A DNA stretch of 7,037 bases, from the NCBI GenBank assembly GCA_022865555.1, contig JALHTD010000519.1, positions 1 to 7,037 of the forward strand, in the 5' to 3' direction. Below, piece after piece: positions 5,094-7,037 of the stretch. The translations under genes were made by a program, and so were the position numbers. Positions within the stretch are counted from its first letter, which is position 1; each line of letters begins with the position of its first letter. The notes beneath the pieces were generated by a model. It did not search any database. It saw only the letters and a program-made list of their open reading frames with translations, and was not told the origin of the DNA. This DNA is from Thermoanaerobaculaceae bacterium. GTDB taxonomy: Bacteria > Acidobacteriota > Thermoanaerobaculia > Thermoanaerobaculales > Thermoanaerobaculaceae.

Positions 5094-5837
5094 ATGCAGC
5101 CGGAGAGCGTCGCGGAAGCGGCCGAAATACTCCGCTCGGCGCAGCGGGTCGTAGCCTTCACCGGCGCAGGCGTCTCGGCGGAGAGCGGGGTTCCGACGTT
5201 TCGCGGCGCCGGCGGCCTCTGGGAAGGCCACCCCGTGGAGGAGCTCGCGAGCCCGCGCGGCTTCTACGCCGACCCGGTGAAGGTCTGGCGTTTCTACGAG
5301 GAGCGGCGCCGTAACCTGGCAAACGTGAAGCCCAACCCGGCACACCGCGTGCTGGCAGGCTGGCAGGAGCGCTTTCCGCAATACGCTGTCGTTACGCAGA
5401 ACGTGGATGGGCTGCACCAGGCGGCCGGCGCACGCGGCGTGCTCGAGCTGCACGGTTCGATCTGGCGCATGCGCTGCCTCGGCTGCGGGCGCGAGCGCGA
5501 AGAGCGTACGGTGCCGCTGCCACGGGTCCCGCCGCTATGCTCCGAGTGCGGGGCGATGGAGCGCCCGGGCGTCGTGTGGTTTGGCGAGTTCCTCCCCGAG
5601 GTGGTCATGGCAGCAGCCTTCGCGGCGATCGAGGGGTGCGAGGTGCTGGTGGTCGTGGGCACCTCGGCCGTCGTCTACCCTGCGGCGGGCTTCGTGGAGG
5701 TTGCGGCGACGGCGGGGGCAAAGGTGATCGAGGTCAATCCCGAGGCGAGCAGCATGGCGCACTTTGCGGACGTCGCCCTGCGCGGCCCGGCCGGGGAGCT
5801 GCTGCCGCTCGTGGACGCTCGGCTGGCGGAGATCTGA
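5094..5837 (+). CDS. cobB: NAD-dependent protein deacylase, class III sirtuin (CobB/SIRT5 type)
   Basis: A 247-residue SIR2 enzyme that removes acyl groups from protein lysines using NAD+, giving nicotinamide and O-acyl-ADP-ribose. Seen in order: the NAD-binding GAGVSAESGVPTFR (24-37), QNVDGLH (102-108), the catalytic His120 in LHGS, a zinc site C128-x2-C131 and C149-x2-C152, VVWFGEFLPE (160-169), GTSAVVYPAA (189-198) and VNPE (214-217). The helix WRFYEERRR carries Tyr68 and Arg71 in the Y-x2-R pattern that binds the carboxylate of succinyl- and malonyl-lysine in class III sirtuins. Desuccinylase/demalonylase activity is therefore likely alongside deacetylation. No N-terminal extension is present; the length is normal for a bacterial form. 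The ATG at 5094 follows a -10 hexamer by 6 nt, suggesting a leaderless mRNA. radC starts 2 nt after the stop. Confidence 0.96.
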   Translation: MQPESVAEAAEILRSAQRVVAFTGAGVSAESGVPTFRGAGGLWEGHPVEELASPRGFYADPVKVWRFYEERRRNLANVKPNPAHRVLAGWQERFPQYAVVTQNVDGLHQAAGARGVLELHGSIWRMRCLGCGREREERTVPLPRVPPLCSECGAMERPGVVWFGEFLPEVVMAAAFAAIEGCEVLVVVGTSAVVYPAAGFVEVAATAGAKVIEVNPEASSMAHFADVALRGPAGELLPLVDARLAEI

Positions 5838-5839
5838 GG

Positions 5840-6523
5840 ATGCGCGTCTCGGAACTCTCGCGCGGGGATCGGCCTCGGGAGAAGCTGCTGGAAAAAGGCC
5901 CGGAGGCGCTCTCGGACGCCGAGCTGCTCGCAGTGCTGCTGCGCACCGGCGTGTCCGGTACGGACGTGCTGGCAATGGCCCAGCAATGGCTGGACGAGGC
6001 CGGAGGTCTGGAGAGCCTGGTGCGGGCCGACCCGCGCCAGATCATGAGCCGGAAGGGCGTGGGGCTCGCCAAAGGCACGGTCGTCGCCGCGGCACTGGAA
6101 CTTGGCAGGCGGCTCGCAAGGAGGAGCCTTGCCGACCAGCAACTCCTCGATCGGCCCGAGGCTGCCGTTGACTACCTGACGCTGCGCTACGGCCACCAGC
6201 GCGTGGAGGTGTTCGGCACGCTCACGCTGGACGCGCGGCACCGACTGCTGCGCGTCCACGAGCTTCACCGTGGGGCGCGCGCTCACGCGGACATCGAGCC
6301 TGCCGAGGTCTTCAACAGCGCGATCGTGGACAACGCCCATGCCGTGATCCTGTGGCACACGCACCCGTCCGGTGATCCCACCCCGAGCGGTGACGACGAG
6401 GCGCTCACGCGGCGGCTGGCCGACGCGGGCCGGCTGCTCGGCATCGCGGTGCTTGACCACCTCGTGGTCGCGAGCGGCGGCTTCGTCTCGCTGCGCCAGC
6501 GCGGAGTCCTTCCCGCCACGTAG
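5840..6523 (+). CDS. radC: RadC family JAMM/MPN+ domain protein
   Basis: A 227-residue full-length RadC. The N-terminal helical part (1-100) contains RPREKLLEKGPEALSDAELL (11-30), LLRTG, and a helix-hairpin-helix-like RKGVGLAKGTVV (71-82), a likely DNA-contact region. The C-terminal JAMM metalloprotease-like domain (about 105-225) has EVFGTLTLDARHRLL (123-137), PAEVF (154-158) and the metal motif HTHPSGDPTPSGDD (173-186), with H173, H175 and D186 as expected zinc ligands and S183 conserved. Its biochemical role is unsettled; the old DNA-repair assignment in E. coli was withdrawn, and related proteins are often found with mobile or competence genes. HTHPSG replaces the more usual HNHPSG, a mild variation. 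ATG 5840 is 2 nt after the sirtuin stop, with GGAG (5828-5831) 8 nt before it, so the two are almost surely co-transcribed. Its TAG stop lies in the loop of a long hairpin. Confidence 0.95.
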   Translation: MRVSELSRGDRPREKLLEKGPEALSDAELLAVLLRTGVSGTDVLAMAQQWLDEAGGLESLVRADPRQIMSRKGVGLAKGTVVAAALELGRRLARRSLADQQLLDRPEAAVDYLTLRYGHQRVEVFGTLTLDARHRLLRVHELHRGARAHADIEPAEVFNSAIVDNAHAVILWHTHPSGDPTPSGDDEALTRRLADAGRLLGIAVLDHLVVASGGFVSLRQRGVLPAT

Positions 6524-6555
6524 GCGTGGCCGGAAGGATGCGCACGGTGGTGCGC
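6507..6555 (+). terminator. Tandem hairpins at the 3' end of radC
   Basis: Hairpin 1: TCCTTCC (6507-6513) with GGAAGGA (6532-6538), and, after one C-C mismatch, GCCACG (6515-6520) with CGTGGC (6525-6530). This gives a 13-pair stem closed by TAGG, whose TAG is the radC stop. Hairpin 2 follows after one base: GCGCAC (6540-6545) with GTGCGC (6550-6555) around GGTG. Neither has a U-tract. They probably mark the operon 3' end (Rho-type termination or protection of the mRNA end), but an intrinsic terminator in the classical sense is not shown. Confidence 0.55.
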
Positions 6556-6572
6556 TGACGGTCGAAAACGTG

Positions 6573-6662
6573 TATCCTACGGGTGCCGACCGCGTAGGTG
6601 TTGGCGTAAGGTACTGTAGGGCAAGGCTTAAGGCGCGATAGGCACGGTCGGAGGCGAGCGAG
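6573..6662 (+). promoter_or_regulatory. Leader region of the DUF4388 gene: -10 candidate and competing RNA pairings
   Basis: TATCCT (6573-6578) is identical to the tRNA-Ser -10, but no good -35 is seen 16-18 nt upstream. The remaining leader holds several perfect complementarities: CCTACG (6576-6581) with CGTAGG (6593-6598); CCGACCG (6586-6592) with CGGTCGG (6645-6651), which overlaps the Shine-Dalgarno; and GTGCC (6583-6587) with GGCAC (6641-6645). The second and third are mutually exclusive. It matches no riboswitch class I know. Confidence 0.3.
6650..6654 (+). promoter_or_regulatory. Shine-Dalgarno that fixes the TTG start of the DUF4388 gene
   Basis: GGAGG lies 8 nt before TTG 6663. An in-frame TAG at 6639-6641 blocks any longer reading, and no ATG or GTG occurs in frame until 6753, inside the conserved domain. 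TTG is therefore the only start that gives a complete domain. Confidence 0.75.
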
Positions 6663-7037
6663 TTGGACACGAAACCCAACCCCCCTGGTGGCGGGGCCAG
6701 CACGAAGCTTGCCGGGAAGCTCGAAGAGGGGACCCTGCCGGGGCTCCTGCAGATGCTCTCGATGAAGCGCAGGAGCGGCAAGCTCACGCTTGCGACCCGT
6801 GACGCGCACGGGCTCGTGCTCCTTCAGGACGGGAACATCATCTACGCGGCCTCCAACTCGGCACGCGAGGCTTTCGGGAACATCCTGATCCGTCACGGGC
6901 TGATCGACGACGGCACCCTCATGAAGGCCCTCGAGCAGCAGCACGTCTCGGGCCAGGAGAAACGGCTCGGGACGATCCTGGTGGAGATGGGCACCATCTC
7001 GCAGGAGGACCTCGAGAACGTGCTCCGGGAGCAAACG
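6663..7037 (+). CDS. DUF4388 (PATAN) domain protein with T2SSE/MshE-N-like repeats, 3' truncated by window end
   Basis: The first 125 residues of a protein that continues past the window, starting at TTG. After a Pro/Gly-rich flexible start (5-12) comes a DUF4388-type domain: KLEEGTLPGLLQMLSMKRRS (19-38), SGKLTL (38-43), and VLLQDGNIIYAASN (52-65). Then come two copies of a helical repeat: FGNILIRHGLIDDGTLMKALEQQ (71-93) and LGTILVEMGTISQEDLENVLREQ (102-124). Both have the form xGxILxxxGxIxxxxLxxxLxxQ, as in the N-terminal domain of GspE/PilB/MshE ATPases (a c-di-GMP-binding fold in some of them). DUF4388 proteins are scaffold or adaptor proteins found near two-component, gliding and type IV pilus regulators. 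A regulatory adaptor role is likely, with no catalytic residue visible. The rest of the protein and its neighbours are unseen, so the output domain is unknown. Confidence 0.85.
   Translation, partial: MDTKPNPPGGGASTKLAGKLEEGTLPGLLQMLSMKRRSGKLTLATRDAHGLVLLQDGNIIYAASNSAREAFGNILIRHGLIDDGTLMKALEQQHVSGQEKRLGTILVEMGTISQEDLENVLREQT

Noticed and set aside
4110..5453. A 447-codon minus-strand open frame
   Set aside because: It is antisense to the AEC permease and the sirtuin, with a low-complexity product rich in Arg, Gln, His, Glu and Gly and no recognisable fold.
6600..6620. Possible sigma-54 promoter (TTGGCG followed by CTGTA)
   Set aside because: The GG and GC dinucleotides are not at the required -24/-12 spacing; the bases at the -12 site read TG.
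6560..6662. c-di-GMP riboswitch suggested by the downstream MshE-N-like repeats
   Set aside because: I looked for GEMM-type conserved segments and could not find them; only generic stems are present.
5675..6787. A 370-codon minus-strand open frame
   Set aside because: It overlaps sirtuin, radC and DUF4388 genes on the opposite strand and has no domain features.
1..7037. CRISPR array, insertion sequence, prophage, toxin-antitoxin or other defence module
   Set aside because: No direct-repeat array, terminal inverted repeats, transposase/integrase motifs or toxin-antitoxin pairs were seen; RadC and the tRNA alone are not enough to call an island.

Overview
This is a GC-rich bacterial window (third codon positions are almost all G or C) that reads as an ordinary chromosomal segment. 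I see no CRISPR array, transposase, phage gene or integrase. The organism cannot be named from the sequence. High GC, a mix of Shine-Dalgarno-led and apparently leaderless genes, a TTG start and a DUF4388 protein would fit a poorly characterised high-GC phylum (Armatimonadota, Sysuimicrobiota, Deinococcota or Chloroflexota-like), but that is only an inference.

The layout has three transcriptional blocks. Block 1 (plus strand, 1-2243) holds the 3' end of a small membrane protein, an SDR oxidoreductase, a RidA-superfamily protein lacking the canonical catalytic arginine, and a SnoaL-like (ester cyclase fold) predicted lipoprotein with its own good sigma-70 promoter. Block 2 (minus strand, 4032-2311) is tRNA-Ser(UGA) behind a clear TTGAGC-N17-TATCCT promoter, followed by a 517-residue polytopic GT-C/DUF2723-like membrane protein. 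The two blocks converge over a small hairpin at about 2267-2284. Block 3 (plus strand, 4125 to the end) starts divergently from the tRNA. It carries an AEC-family permease, a class III sirtuin (CobB type) 2 nt ahead of RadC, and the 5' part of a DUF4388 (PATAN) protein with a TTG start and T2SSE/MshE-N-like repeats, which runs off the window.

Functional links are loose. SDR, RidA-like and SnoaL-like proteins together suggest small-molecule or reactive-metabolite handling. The sirtuin-RadC pair is very probably co-transcribed. The most interesting signals are at the level of expression. Three genes lack a usable Shine-Dalgarno and instead have a -10-like hexamer ending 6-9 nt before the start codon (leaderless architecture). 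The leader before the DUF4388 gene has competing complementarities, one of which covers the Shine-Dalgarno. I did not find convincing evidence for an undescribed multi-gene system.
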